Assembly: GCF_017848315.1 (NCBI RefSeq)
Contig: NZ_JAFKEC010000009.1
Coordinates: 62,001 to 126,000 of the forward strand
Reading direction: 5' to 3'
DNA length: 64,000 bases
DNA from: Pseudomonas palmensis
GTDB lineage: Bacteria; Pseudomonadota; Gammaproteobacteria; Pseudomonadales; Pseudomonadaceae
Shown: in pieces, positions 34,551 to 44,287 of the stretch
Position numbering within the stretch: position 1 is the first letter of the stretch
Layout of the letters: every line of letters begins with the position of its first letter
Made by a program: the position numbers and the translations under genes
The notes under the pieces: model-generated
Seen by the model: the letters and a program-made list of their open reading frames with translations, nothing else
What the model was told of the DNA's origin: nothing
Database searches by the model: none

Positions 34551-34581
34551 GCGTGCCGAGTCGACGCTAAGCGTCAGCTAC

Positions 34582-35322
34582 TCAGGCTTCGGCAGCCGGT
34601 GCAGCTGCTTCTTCTGCGAACACTTCGGTGCCGCCGGCAACGTTGTTGCGACCACGGATAACGGCGTCAGCCATCGAACCCATGTACAGCTGGATGGCGC
34701 GAATGGCGTCATCGTTGCCTGGGATGATGTAGTCAACGCCTTCCGGGCTGCTGTTGGTATCGACAACGCCGATGACCGGGATACCCAGCTTGTTGGCTTC
34801 GGTGATAGCGATGCGCTCGTGGTCAACGTCGATCACGAACAGGGCATCAGGCAGGCCGCCCATGTCCTTGATACCACCCAGGCTGCGGTCCAGTTTTTCC
34901 AGATCGCGGGTGCGCATCAGCGCTTCTTTCTTGGTCAGCTTGGTGAAGGTACCATCTTCGGCCTGGGTTTCCAGGTCGCGCAGACGCTTGATCGAAGCAC
35001 GGATGGTCTTGTAGTTGGTCAGCATGCCGCCCAACCAGCGGTGATCGACGTACGGCGAACCGCAACGTGCTGCTTCTTCAGCAACGATCTTGCCAGCGGA
35101 ACGCTTGGTGCCGACGAACAGAATCTTGTTTTTGCCCTGGGCCAGGCGCTCTACGAAGGTCAGTGCCTCGTTGAACATCGGCAGGGTTTTTTCAAGGTTG
35201 ATGATGTGGATCTTGTTGCGCGCGCCGAAAATGTACTTGCCCATTTTCGGATTCCAGTAACGGGTTTGGTGACCGAAGTGCACACCGGCCTTCAGCATAT
35301 CGCGCATGTTGACTTGGGACAT
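34582..35322 (-). CDS. rpsB: 30S ribosomal protein S2
   Basis: The 246-residue small-subunit protein begins [20 protein letters not shown]. The signatures [20 protein letters not shown] and [19 protein letters not shown] are clear, and a short Ala/Glu-rich tail follows the conserved core. AAGGAAC precedes the ATG at 35322. An in-frame extension upstream to 35571 is only leader sequence. It opens the rpsB-tsf-pyrH-frr run. Confidence 0.98.
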   Translation of the reverse strand: MSQVNMRDMLKAGVHFGHQTRYWNPKMGKYIFGARNKIHIINLEKTLPMFNEALTFVERLAQGKNKILFVGTKRSAGKIVAEEAARCGSPYVDHRWLGGMLTNYKTIRASIKRLRDLETQAEDGTFTKLTKKEALMRTRDLEKLDRSLGGIKDMGGLPDALFVIDVDHERIAITEANKLGIPVIGVVDTNSSPEGVDYIIPGNDDAIRAIQLYMGSMADAVIRGRNNVAGGTEVFAEEAAAPAAEA

Positions 35323-35461
35323 GATAGTTCCTTGATAAGTCGGGTTGGGCCTCCACGTATCCCAATGACCAACCCCGAAACCGAAGTCAGGGGCACCCAG
35401 GCCATCGTGTCGACACGTGTGTGGGTTTGAGCAGACGGGGCTATCCCCGAAAGCGGCGCAT
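35323..35461 (-). promoter_or_regulatory. Structured rpsB leader (candidate S2 autoregulatory leader)
   Basis: About 130 bases separate the predicted start near 35455 from the rpsB ATG. The minus strand holds small hairpins such as GGGGATAGCCCC and CGTGTCGACACG, then a GGGGTTGG...CCAACCC pairing (35379-35342) close to the ribosome-binding site. rpsB leaders in other gammaproteobacteria mediate feedback by S2; here that role is inferred from position and structure. Confidence 0.5.
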
Positions 35462-35490
35462 TTTATACCACACAAGTGAGCCGAGCGAAA
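35462..35490 (-). promoter_or_regulatory. Predicted rpsB promoter
   Basis: A strong -10 TATAAA(AT) lies at 35467-35462 on the minus strand; the -35 position (35490-35485) reads TTTCGC, a weak match. The rest of the 345-base rpsB-map divergent gap, 35491-35667, has AT-rich patches and no gene. The map promoter must lie there, for example near TGTTAGAAT at 35609-35617, but I cannot fix it. Confidence 0.6.
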
Positions 35491-35667
35491 CCGAAAAAAC
35501 AGACGACACCCGAGGGTTGCACCCGCCCTGCTCACGCAGCGACCGATGCAATCAAAATAAATAGTAGGCAATGCCCCGCAGCCCAGGCCCCAGCCCGCCG
35601 CCTCGCTCTGTTAGAATCACGCCTTTCCCGTTTCATTTGCGCCTGCGCGCGCCGTAGAGAGCCTGCA

Positions 35668-36450
35668 ATGACCGTCACTATCAAAACCGCCGAAGACATC
35701 GAAAAGATGCGCGTCGCCGGCCGCCTGGCCGCCGAAGTCCTGGAGATGATCGAAGAACACGTCAAGCCCGGTGTCACCACCGAGGAACTCGACCGCCTGT
35801 GCCACGACTACATCGTCAACGTGCAGCAGGCCATCCCCGCGCCCCTGAACTACAAGGGCTTCCCCAAGTCGATCTGCACCTCGGTCAACCACGTGGTGTG
35901 CCACGGCATCCCGGGCGACAAGCCGCTCAAGGATGGCGACACGCTGAACATCGACGTGACCGTGATCAAGGACGGCTACCACGGCGACACCAGCCGCATG
36001 TTCCACGTCGGCACCGTGCCGGTATGGGCCGAGCGCCTGTCCCAGGTCACCCAGGAGTGCATGTACAAGGCCATCGAGCTGGTCAAGCCGGGCTGCCGCC
36101 TGGGCGACATCGGCGAAGTGATCCAGAAGCACGCCGAAAAGAACGGCTTCTCGGTGGTGCGCGAGTTCTGCGGCCACGGTATCGGCAAGGTGTTCCATGA
36201 AGAGCCGCAGATCCTGCACTACGGCCGCGCCGGTACCGGCATGGAACTCAAGGAAGGCATGACCTTCACCATCGAGCCGATGATCAACCAGGGCAAGGCC
36301 GACACCAAGGTGCTGGGCGACGGCTGGACCGCCATCACCAAGGACCGCAAGCTCTCGGCGCAGTGGGAACACACCCTGGTGGTCACCGCCACCGGCTACG
36401 AGATCTTCACCCTGCGCAAGGACGACACGATCCCGCGCACTTCGGCCTGA
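35668..36450 (+). CDS. map: Methionine aminopeptidase type I
   Basis: The 260-residue metalloenzyme removes the initiator methionine from new proteins. The five metal ligands are recognisable: Asp in [19 protein letters not shown] (two Asp), His in [15 protein letters not shown], Glu in [10 protein letters not shown], and Glu in [29 protein letters not shown] is the signature. The ATG at 35668 matches the family start. It is divergent from rpsB and heads map-glnD-dapC. Confidence 0.98.
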   Translation: MTVTIKTAEDIEKMRVAGRLAAEVLEMIEEHVKPGVTTEELDRLCHDYIVNVQQAIPAPLNYKGFPKSICTSVNHVVCHGIPGDKPLKDGDTLNIDVTVIKDGYHGDTSRMFHVGTVPVWAERLSQVTQECMYKAIELVKPGCRLGDIGEVIQKHAEKNGFSVVREFCGHGIGKVFHEEPQILHYGRAGTGMELKEGMTFTIEPMINQGKADTKVLGDGWTAITKDRKLSAQWEHTLVVTATGYEIFTLRKDDTIPRTSA

Positions 36451-36470
36451 CCCTCACAGGAACGTCATCG

Positions 36471-39173
36471 ATGCCCCAGGTGGACCCCGAGCTGTTCGAC
36501 CGCGGCCAGTTCCAGGCGGAACTGGCCCTCAAGGCCAGCCCCATAGCGGCCTTCAAGAAAGCCATCCGCCAGGCCGGCGAGGTGCTCGACGGGCGCTTTC
36601 GCAGCGGCCGCGAGATCCGCCGACTGATCGAGGACCGCGCCTGGTTCGTCGACAACATCCTGCAACAGGCATGGAACCAGTTCAGCTGGAGCGAAGCCGC
36701 CGACATCGCCCTGATCGCCACCGGCGGCTACGGGCGCGGCGAGCTGCACCCCTATTCCGACATCGACCTGCTGATCCTGCTCGATGACGCCGACCACGAG
36801 GTGTTTCGCGACTCGATCGAGCGCTTCCTCACCCTGCTCTGGGACATCGGCCTGGAAGTCGGCCAGAGCGTGCGCTCGGTGGACGAATGCGCCGAACAGG
36901 CGCGGGCCGACCTCACTGTGGTCACCAACCTGATGGAAAGCCGCACCATCTGCGGCCCCGAACACCTGCGCCAGCGCATGCTCGAGGTCACCAGCACGGC
37001 GCACATGTGGCCGAGCAAGGAATTCTTCCTGGCCAAGCGCGCCGAGCAGAAGGCGCGCCACCACAAGTACAACGACACCGAGTACAACCTGGAACCCAAC
37101 GTCAAGGGCTCCCCCGGCGGCCTGCGCGACATCCAGACCGTGCTCTGGGTAGCGCGCCGCCAGTACGGCACGCTCAACCTGCATGCGCTGGCCGGCGAAG
37201 GCTTCCTGCTGGAGAGCGAGAACAACCTGCTGGCCTCGTCCCAGGAGTTTCTGTGGAAGGTGCGCTACGCCCTGCACATGCTCGCCGGGCGCGCCGAAGA
37301 CCGCCTGCTGTTCGACCACCAGCGCAGCATCGCCGCGTTGCTGGGCTTTACCGATGACAACCCCAAGCGCGCCATCGAACAGTTCATGCAGCAGTACTAC
37401 CGGGTGGTGATGAGCATCGCCGAGCTCAGCGACCTGATCATCCAGCACTTCGAGGAAGTCATCCTCGCCGATGACAGCGCCAGCAGCACCCAGCCGCTGA
37501 ACCCGCGCTTCCAGCTGCATGACGGCTACATCGAGGCGGTGCGCAGCAACGTGTTCAAGCGCACCCCGTTCGCCATGCTCGAGATCTTCGTGCTGATGGC
37601 TCAGCACCCCGAAATCAAGGGCGTGCGTGCCGACACCATCCGCCTGCTGCGCGAGCACCGGCACCTGATCGACGACGAGTTCCGCAACGATATCCGCAAC
37701 ACCAGCCTGTTCATCGAGCTGTTCAAGTGCGAGATCGGCATCCACCGCAACCTGCGCCGCATGAACCGCTACGGCATCCTGGGGCGCTACCTGCCCGAGT
37801 TCGGCCTGATCGTGGGGCAGATGCAGCACGACCTGTTCCACATCTATACGGTCGATGCGCACACCCTGAACCTGATCAAGCACCTGCGCAAACTGCAGTA
37901 CACCCCCGTGTCCGAGAAATTCCCGCTGGCCAGCAAGCTCATGGGGCGCCTGCCCAAGCCCGAGCTGATCTACCTCGCCGGCCTGTACCACGACATCGGC
38001 AAGGGGCGTCAGGGCGACCATTCCGAGATCGGTGCGGTGGACGCCCAGGCATTCTGCAGCCGCCACCAGCTGCCCGCCTGGGACAGCCGGTTGATCGTGT
38101 GGCTGGTACAGAACCACCTGGTGATGTCGACCACTGCCCAGCGCAAGGACCTCTCCGACCCGCAGGTGATCCACGACTTCGCCCAGCTGGTCGGCGACCT
38201 GGTGCACCTGGACTACCTCTATGTGCTCACCGTGGCCGACATCAACGCCACCAACCCGAGCCTGTGGAACTCCTGGCGCGCCAGCCTGCTGCGCCAGCTC
38301 TACACCGAAACCAAGCGGGCCCTGCGCCGCGGCCTGGAAAACCCGCTGGAACGCGAAGAGCAGATCCGCCAGACCCAGAGCGCAGCTCTGGACATCCTGG
38401 TACGCGAAGGCACCGACCCGGACGACGTCGAACAACTGTGGTCGCAACTGGGCGATGACTACTTCCTGCGCCACACCGCCGCGGACGTGGCCTGGCACTC
38501 CGACGCGATCCTGCAGCAGCCGGCCGACGGCGGCCCGCTGGTGCTGATCAAGGAGACCACCCAGCGCGAGTTCGAGGGCGGTACGCAGATCTTCATCTAT
38601 GCCCCCGACCAGCACGACTTCTTCGCCGTGACCGTGGCCGCGATGGACCAGCTCAACCTGAACATCCACGACGCACGCATCATCACCTCCAGCAGCCAGT
38701 TCACCCTCGACACCTACATCGTGCTCGACAACGACGGCGGCTCGATCGGCGACAACCCGCAGCGCGTCAAGGAAATCCGTGAAGGCCTCACCGAAGCCCT
38801 GCGCAACCCCGACGACTACCCCACCATCATCCAGCGTCGGGTACCGCGCCAGCTCAAGCACTTCACCTTCGCGCCCCAGGTGACCATCCTCAACGATGCC
38901 CAGCGCCCGGTGACCATCCTCGAGCTCAGCGCCCCGGACCGCCCGGGCCTGCTGGCACGCATCGGCAAGATCTTCCTGGAGTTCGACCTGTCGCTGCAGA
39001 ACGCCAAGATCGCCACCCTGGGCGAGCGGGTGGAAGACGTGTTCTTCATCACCGACGCCGACAACCAGCCGCTGTCCGACCCTGAACTGTGCCGCCGCCT
39101 GCAGGCCGAGATCGTCGAGCAGTTGCGCGTCGACCAGGCCACCGGCGTCGAGATGACCCGCCTCACCCTTTGA
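36471..39173 (+). CDS. glnD: Bifunctional PII uridylyltransferase/uridylyl-removing enzyme
   Basis: The 900-residue nitrogen sensor uridylylates PII (GlnK/GlnB) when glutamine is low and removes UMP when it is high. The nucleotidyltransferase domain has [20 protein letters not shown] (Gly pair plus Asp-x-Asp). The HD hydrolase domain has [20 protein letters not shown]. Two C-terminal ACT domains, near residues 710-790 and 820-895, sense glutamine (second begins [18 protein letters not shown]). It starts 20 bases after map. Confidence 0.98.
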   Translation: MPQVDPELFDRGQFQAELALKASPIAAFKKAIRQAGEVLDGRFRSGREIRRLIEDRAWFVDNILQQAWNQFSWSEAADIALIATGGYGRGELHPYSDIDLLILLDDADHEVFRDSIERFLTLLWDIGLEVGQSVRSVDECAEQARADLTVVTNLMESRTICGPEHLRQRMLEVTSTAHMWPSKEFFLAKRAEQKARHHKYNDTEYNLEPNVKGSPGGLRDIQTVLWVARRQYGTLNLHALAGEGFLLESENNLLASSQEFLWKVRYALHMLAGRAEDRLLFDHQRSIAALLGFTDDNPKRAIEQFMQQYYRVVMSIAELSDLIIQHFEEVILADDSASSTQPLNPRFQLHDGYIEAVRSNVFKRTPFAMLEIFVLMAQHPEIKGVRADTIRLLREHRHLIDDEFRNDIRNTSLFIELFKCEIGIHRNLRRMNRYGILGRYLPEFGLIVGQMQHDLFHIYTVDAHTLNLIKHLRKLQYTPVSEKFPLASKLMGRLPKPELIYLAGLYHDIGKGRQGDHSEIGAVDAQAFCSRHQLPAWDSRLIVWLVQNHLVMSTTAQRKDLSDPQVIHDFAQLVGDLVHLDYLYVLTVADINATNPSLWNSWRASLLRQLYTETKRALRRGLENPLEREEQIRQTQSAALDILVREGTDPDDVEQLWSQLGDDYFLRHTAADVAWHSDAILQQPADGGPLVLIKETTQREFEGGTQIFIYAPDQHDFFAVTVAAMDQLNLNIHDARIITSSSQFTLDTYIVLDNDGGSIGDNPQRVKEIREGLTEALRNPDDYPTIIQRRVPRQLKHFTFAPQVTILNDAQRPVTILELSAPDRPGLLARIGKIFLEFDLSLQNAKIATLGERVEDVFFITDADNQPLSDPELCRRLQAEIVEQLRVDQATGVEMTRLTL

Positions 39174-39196
39174 CCGATTGACGAGACCCAGCGCCA

Positions 39197-40390
39197 ATGA
39201 ACAACGCTTTGAACCAGCTTCAGCCCTACCCGTTCGAGAAACTGCGTGCCCTGCTCGATGGCGTGACGCCGGCCGCAGACAAGCGCGCCATCGCCCTGTC
39301 GATCGGCGAGCCCAAGCACGCCTCGCCGGCATTCGTGGCCAAGGCGCTGGCCGACAACCTCGACAAGATGGCGGTGTACCCCACCACCCTGGGCCTGCCC
39401 GCGCTACGCGAAAGCATCGTGCACTGGTGCGAGCGCCGCTTCGGTGTACCGGCCGGCTGGCTGAATGCCGCACAGCACGTGCTGCCCGTCAACGGCACCC
39501 GCGAGGCGCTGTTCGCCTTCACCCAGGCGGTGGTCAGCCGTGGTGAGGACGCGCTGATCGTCAGCCCCAACCCGTTCTACCAGATCTACGAAGGTGCCGC
39601 GTTGCTCGCCGGCGCCCAGCCGCACTACCTGCCGTGCCTGGACAGCAACGGCTTCAACCCGGACTTCGACGCGGTGCCAGCCGAGATCTGGCAGCGTTGC
39701 CAGATCCTGTTCCTGTGCTCGCCAGGCAACCCGACTGGCGCACTGGTGCCGCTGGACACCCTGAAAAAACTCATCGCACTGGCCGACGAGCACGACTTCG
39801 TGATCGCCGCCGACGAGTGCTACAGCGAGCTGTACTTCGACGAGCAGGCCCCGCCACCCGGCCTGCTCAGCGCCTGCGTGGAACTTGGCCGCAGCGACTT
39901 CAAGCGCTGCGTGGTGTTCCACAGCCTGTCCAAGCGCTCCAACCTGCCAGGCCTGCGTTCGGGCTTCGTGGCCGGCGATGCCGAGATTCTCAAGGCCTTT
40001 TTGCTCTACCGCACCTATCACGGTTGCGCGATGCCGGTACAGACCCAGCTGGCGAGCATCGCCGCCTGGAACGACGAGGCGCATGTCCTGGAGAACCGCG
40101 ACCTGTATCGCGAGAAGTTCGACGTCGTGCTGCAGGTGCTGGCCCCGGTAATGGATGTACAGAAGCCCGACGGCGGTTTCTACCTGTGGCCGAGGGTCCC
40201 CGGCGATGACGCGCAGTTCTGCCGCGACCTGTTCGAACAGCAGCACGTGACCGTGGTGCCGGGCTCGTACCTGTCTCGCGAGGTGGAGGGCTTCAATCCG
40301 GGGGCCGGACGCGTGCGCCTGGCGCTGGTGGCCCCGCTTGCCGAATGTGTCGAGGCGGCCCAGCGCATCCGCGCATTCGTCGAAGGCTGA
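39197..40390 (+). CDS. dapC: Succinyldiaminopimelate transaminase DapC
   Basis: The 397-residue class I/II PLP aminotransferase makes N-succinyl-LL-diaminopimelate in lysine and peptidoglycan synthesis. The PLP-binding Lys is in VVFHSLSKRSNLPGLRSGFV; LFLCSPGNPTGALVPLDTL and IAADECYSELYFDEQAPPPG hold the conserved Asn and Asp. It follows glnD by 23 bases. The next-step genes dapD and dapE are 4 and 10 kb downstream on the same strand. Substrate assignment rests on context and family likeness. Confidence 0.94.
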   Translation: MNNALNQLQPYPFEKLRALLDGVTPAADKRAIALSIGEPKHASPAFVAKALADNLDKMAVYPTTLGLPALRESIVHWCERRFGVPAGWLNAAQHVLPVNGTREALFAFTQAVVSRGEDALIVSPNPFYQIYEGAALLAGAQPHYLPCLDSNGFNPDFDAVPAEIWQRCQILFLCSPGNPTGALVPLDTLKKLIALADEHDFVIAADECYSELYFDEQAPPPGLLSACVELGRSDFKRCVVFHSLSKRSNLPGLRSGFVAGDAEILKAFLLYRTYHGCAMPVQTQLASIAAWNDEAHVLENRDLYREKFDVVLQVLAPVMDVQKPDGGFYLWPRVPGDDAQFCRDLFEQQHVTVVPGSYLSREVEGFNPGAGRVRLALVAPLAECVEAAQRIRAFVEG

Positions 40391-40456
40391 GCCGGTACGC
40401 CTGGTCGGCCGACCGATAGATAAGTAACGCCCAAGGCCCGGTCGGCCCGCCAATCA

Positions 40457-40482
40457 TGGAGCTCCACTCAACAGGAGCTCCA
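40457..40482 (+). promoter_or_regulatory. Hairpin covering the ribosome-binding site of the metalloprotease gene
   Basis: TGGAGCTCC (457-465 of the 40 kb block) pairs perfectly with GGAGCTCCA (474-482) around an 8-base loop. The Shine-Dalgarno GGAG is the first part of the right arm and ends seven bases before the ATG. Each arm is also self-complementary (GGAGCTCC), so a repeated operator is the alternative reading. Confidence 0.6.
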
Positions 40483-40484
40483 GC

Positions 40485-41228
40485 ATGGACATACCAACCT
40501 TGTGCAAGGTCACCCAGGTGGCCGATCAGCAGCAATCCTACGAAACAGCCCTGAAAGAAAACCCGCTCAACGCCCCGCAGCCCTCGCGCTCGGGTCGTCA
40601 GAAACGCGGCGTTGCCTACCACAGCCGCCTGTGGGCGCCGGGCCGCACCCTGCTCATCGCCTTCGCGGCCGACGTACCGGAACAGACGCAACAGAGCATC
40701 TTCGAGGTTGCCTGCCAATGGCTGGCGTACGCCAACCTCAAGTTCCAGCGCACCGCCGACTGGGCCGAGGCACAGATCAGGATCGAGATGAAGCCAAGCG
40801 GCACGGGGATCAACCATTCACTGGTCGGTACCGACGCCTTGCTCCGCGAAGACAGCACCATGACCCTCAGCGACTGGCCTGGCGATGAGCAGTTCCAGCG
40901 CAGCGTGCTGCATGAGTTCGGGCACGCGCTGGGCCTGGACCATGAGCATCAGCACCCGGATGCGGACATCCAGTGGAACCTGGCCAAGCTGCTGGAATAC
41001 GCCGAACAGGTCGGCATGCCCATGGAAGAGATTGCTGAAAACTTCCTCAACAGGATCGAACGCACGCAGGCATTGCACAACGCCTACGACCCGGGTTCGG
41101 TCATGCACTACCCGATTCCGGCCACCTTCACCCTGAACAATGTGGCTTTCACCGGCTCGGCGCAGCTCAGTGACGGCGACAAGGCGCTGGCGGGCAAGGC
41201 CTACCCCTTCACCCCGGCACACCCGTGA
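40485..41228 (+). CDS. Metzincin-type zinc metalloprotease (astacin/matrixin-like)
   Basis: The 247-residue protein carries the metzincin zinc motif HEFGHALGLDH at 143-153 (ligands His143, His147, His153; Glu144 catalytic) and a Met-turn DPGSVMHYP at 202-210. The region before, about 42-125, fits the N-terminal half of the ZnMc fold (TLLIAFAADVPEQTQQSIF, QIRIEM). There is no signal peptide or membrane helix, which is odd for this group; export by a leaderless route or an intracellular target is open. The first 40 residues could be a propeptide with Cys7 as a possible zinc switch. It stands alone between dapC and an antiporter gene. Substrate unknown. Confidence 0.85.
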   Translation: MDIPTLCKVTQVADQQQSYETALKENPLNAPQPSRSGRQKRGVAYHSRLWAPGRTLLIAFAADVPEQTQQSIFEVACQWLAYANLKFQRTADWAEAQIRIEMKPSGTGINHSLVGTDALLREDSTMTLSDWPGDEQFQRSVLHEFGHALGLDHEHQHPDADIQWNLAKLLEYAEQVGMPMEEIAENFLNRIERTQALHNAYDPGSVMHYPIPATFTLNNVAFTGSAQLSDGDKALAGKAYPFTPAHP

Positions 41229-41337
41229 AGTACACCCCGCCCAGCCCGGCAGCGGGCGAGACCTGGGCGCCAGCATGCGCCTGACCTGTCCGCGCGACTG
41301 ACCCCCAGCGCGGGGCCGCCATGCGACCCCGAGCACT

Positions 41338-42984
41338 TCACTTGACCGGCCCCAGGTTGGCCTCGCTCATGTCCAGCTCACCCAGCACCTGGCGCACCAC
41401 GTCATCACCGATCTGGTGCTGGCGGTGCAGGTTGTACAGCTCCAGGCGCTGCGCCCGCAGCGCCCGCAGGCGCAGGCGTCGCTCCAGCTGATCCATCTGC
41501 GCGGCCAGCGCCTGGGCCTCGGCACTGTCGTTGAACACGTCCAGTTGCTGCCGGTACTCGGCCATCAGGCGCGCCTTCAACTCGGCGGCCAGTGCGGCCT
41601 GGGAGGCATCCTGGGGCGCGCCGGGCTCCACCAGCTCCTCGGCCTCCAACGCATGGATCGCCGCCTCGGCGGTGCGCCGCCAGGCCTCGCGCGCCTCCTG
41701 GCGCAGGGTATCGTCGGGGCTCTTCTCCACCCCGCGCAGCAGCAACGGCAAGGCAATGCAGGCCGATACCAGCGACAGCAGAATCACCCCTGCGGCAATG
41801 AAGATCAGCAGGTCGCGTTCGGGGAACGCCTTGCCCGCGCCGATCAGCAGCGGCACCGACATCACGCCCGCCAGGGTCACCGCCCCCCGCACGCCGCCCA
41901 CGGTCAGCAGCCAGCACGAACGCGCGTTGGGCACCAGCACCAGGTCTTCCTTGCCGCGCCAGCGCCGGATCACCCCGATCAGGCGCCAGATGCTCTGCAC
42001 CCAGATGAACCGCAGCGCCAGCAACACCAGGAAGATCGCCACCACATCCAGGCAGCGGTACAGCAGGGTTGGCCACAGCGATGCCTCATGGCTGGTCACC
42101 GCCTTGGCGATATCGGGCAGTTGCAGGCCCAGCAGCAGGAAGATCAGGCCGTTGAAGGCGAACTCCAGCAGCGACCACACACTGCGGTTGAGCAGGCGCG
42201 TGCTGGTCTGGCGCGGCAGCAGGTCAAGCCAGCTCTGCATCATGCCCGCCGCCACCGCCGAGAGAATGCCCGAGGCGCCCAGGCGCTCGGCCAGCACATA
42301 GGCGGCGAACGGCAGCAACAGCATGAACACCACGTGGGTGGCCGGGTCGTCCCAGCCGCGCGCGATCATCCACACCCGCAGGCGCCCCACCAACCAGCTC
42401 AGCGCCACGCCGATGGCCAGGCCACCCACGGCCACCAGCACGAAGGTCACACTGGCCTCGGCCAGCGAAAACACCCCGGTGATCGCCGCCACCAGCGCAA
42501 ACTTGAACGTCACCAGGCCCGAGGCATCGTTCATCAGCGCCTCACCCTGCAGCATGTGCATCAACGGGGTGGGCAGGCGATCCTGGCTGATTGCCGACAC
42601 CGCCACCGCGTCGGTGGGCGACAGCACAGCGGCCAGGGCAAAGGCCACCGGCAGCGGTATGCTCGGCAGGATCCAGTGGATGAAATAGCCGGCCCCCACC
42701 ACCGTGAACAGCACCAGCCCCACCGCCAGGGTCAGGATCGGCCCGCGCAGGCGCCAGAACTCGCGCTTGGGCATGCGCCAGCCATCGGAGAACAGCAACG
42801 GGGGCAAGAACAGGAACAGAAACAGCTCAGGGTCCAGGGCCACGTGCAGGCCCAGGGTCGGCCAGGCCAACAGCGCACCGGCACCAATCTGCACCAGCGG
42901 CAGTGGCAGCGGGATCAATCGCCCCACCAGTTTCGAGACACTGACCAGCATCAGCAGGATGAGAACGGTATAGGCTGACTGCAT
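41338..42984 (-). CDS. CPA1-family Na+/H+ antiporter
   Basis: The 548-residue inner-membrane protein has about 12 membrane helices (residues 1-420) followed by a cytoplasmic helical tail of about 125 residues rich in Arg, Glu and Gln. The ion-binding motifs are ALAAVLSPTDAVAVSAI and GEALMNDASGLVTF (the ND pair). It most resembles YjcE/NhaP-type exchangers that expel sodium or potassium for protons. Convergent with the metalloprotease gene and divergent from pncA. Ion preference cannot be told from sequence alone. Confidence 0.93.
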   Translation of the reverse strand: MQSAYTVLILLMLVSVSKLVGRLIPLPLPLVQIGAGALLAWPTLGLHVALDPELFLFLFLPPLLFSDGWRMPKREFWRLRGPILTLAVGLVLFTVVGAGYFIHWILPSIPLPVAFALAAVLSPTDAVAVSAISQDRLPTPLMHMLQGEALMNDASGLVTFKFALVAAITGVFSLAEASVTFVLVAVGGLAIGVALSWLVGRLRVWMIARGWDDPATHVVFMLLLPFAAYVLAERLGASGILSAVAAGMMQSWLDLLPRQTSTRLLNRSVWSLLEFAFNGLIFLLLGLQLPDIAKAVTSHEASLWPTLLYRCLDVVAIFLVLLALRFIWVQSIWRLIGVIRRWRGKEDLVLVPNARSCWLLTVGGVRGAVTLAGVMSVPLLIGAGKAFPERDLLIFIAAGVILLSLVSACIALPLLLRGVEKSPDDTLRQEAREAWRRTAEAAIHALEAEELVEPGAPQDASQAALAAELKARLMAEYRQQLDVFNDSAEAQALAAQMDQLERRLRLRALRAQRLELYNLHRQHQIGDDVVRQVLGELDMSEANLGPVK

Positions 42985-43142
42985 ACGGCGTGTTTTTCCT
43001 GTTCAGTTTCAAATACGCTCAACGGCCAGGGTTATGCCATTGAAACAACATGTTACCGGGATCTGCATGAACACAACCGCTCCACCTAAGTCGCAGACCC
43101 GCCGGCAATCTGTAACACAATGCTACAAATGAGGAGCCTCGC

Positions 43143-43832
43143 ATGATCACCCCCGCGTCGACCCTATTGACCCACGATAGCCCCAACCGTGCGCTGCTGG
43201 TCATCGATGTGCAAAACGATTTCATCCCCGGCGGCGCCCTGGCGGTGCCCGGTGGCGACGAGATCGTGCCGCTGGTCAACCAGCTCGGCCGCCAGTTCGA
43301 GCGCGTGGTGCTGGCCCAGGACTGGCACCCGGCCGGGCACGCCTCGTTCGCCTCGAGCCACCCGGGCAAGAATCCGTTCGAGGTCATCGAACTGTCATAC
43401 GGGCCGCAGACACTCTGGCCCGACCACTGCATTCAAGGGAGCCCCGGCGCACAGTTTCACCCGGACCTGAACATTGCCCACGCACAGCTGATCGTGCGCA
43501 AGGGCGGCAACCGCCAGGTCGACAGCTACTCGGCGTTCACCGAAGCCGACCAGACCACCCCCACCGGCCTGGCCGGCAACCTGCGCGAGCGCGGCATCGA
43601 CACGCTGTTCCTGTGCGGCCTGGCCCTGGACTTCTGCGTGGCCTGGACGGCACTGCACGCACGCCGCGAAGGGTTCGCCACCTATGTGGTGCTGGACGCC
43701 TGCCGCGCCATCGATACCGCAGGCTCCTGCGCGGCGGCGATGGCACAGATGCAGGCTGCCGGGGTGCAGTTCATTCAGGCGCGGCAACTGGGCGGCGCCA
43801 GCCGTGGCGCCCTGCCCGATGTTGTCGCATAA
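43143..43832 (+). CDS. pncA: Nicotinamidase
   Basis: The 229-residue isochorismatase-fold hydrolase turns nicotinamide into nicotinate for NAD salvage. Catalytic residues are Asp in LLVIDVQNDFIPGG, Lys in LIVRKGGNRQVDSYSAF, and Cys in FLCGLALDFCVAWTALHA. The metal-binding Asp-His-His is in AQDWHPAGHASFAS. GGAG lies seven bases before the ATG. It is divergent from the antiporter gene over 158 bases. Confidence 0.95.
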   Translation: MITPASTLLTHDSPNRALLVIDVQNDFIPGGALAVPGGDEIVPLVNQLGRQFERVVLAQDWHPAGHASFASSHPGKNPFEVIELSYGPQTLWPDHCIQGSPGAQFHPDLNIAHAQLIVRKGGNRQVDSYSAFTEADQTTPTGLAGNLRERGIDTLFLCGLALDFCVAWTALHARREGFATYVVLDACRAIDTAGSCAAAMAQMQAAGVQFIQARQLGGASRGALPDVVA

Positions 43833-43900
43833 TCCAGCCCACCCATTCTTCGAGGAGTTTCGGGGCGGCTGCGGGAACACCCGCGCGCCCTTAACGTTCA

Positions 43901-44248
43901 ATGGCTTATATTCTCTTCGGCATCAAAGCCTGTGACACGATGAAGAAAGCCCGTACCTGGCTTGAAGAACACCACATCCAGTACGACTTTCACGACTACA
44001 AGACCCAGGGTATAGACCGGGACCACCTGAACCGCTGGTGCGACGAGCACGGCTGGCAGGTGGTACTCAACCGCGCAGGCACCACCTTCCGCAAGCTCGA
44101 TGACGCGCAGAAGGCCGACCTCGACCAGGCCAAGGCCGTCGAGCTGATGCTGGCACAACCCTCGATGATCAAGCGCCCGGTGCTCGACCTGGGCGGCAAG
44201 ACCCTGGTCGGTTTCAAACCGGACCTGTACGCGGCAGCCCTGCGCTGA
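43901..44248 (+). CDS. ArsC/Spx-family protein (YffB-like)
   Basis: The 115-residue thioredoxin-fold protein belongs to the ArsC/Spx superfamily. A single redox-type Cys occurs in FGIKACDTMKKARTWLEEH; the family C-terminal block is MIKRPVLDLGGKTLVGFKPD. It lacks the second Cys of a CxxC motif, so it is unlikely to be a classical thioredoxin. YffB of E. coli sits beside dapE, and this gene precedes dapD by 39 bases, so a link with the dap genes is old but unexplained. Confidence 0.9.
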   Translation: MAYILFGIKACDTMKKARTWLEEHHIQYDFHDYKTQGIDRDHLNRWCDEHGWQVVLNRAGTTFRKLDDAQKADLDQAKAVELMLAQPSMIKRPVLDLGGKTLVGFKPDLYAAALR

Positions 44249-44287
44249 ACCGCGACGCCTTCACTCAATTTCGCAAGAGGTAACCGC

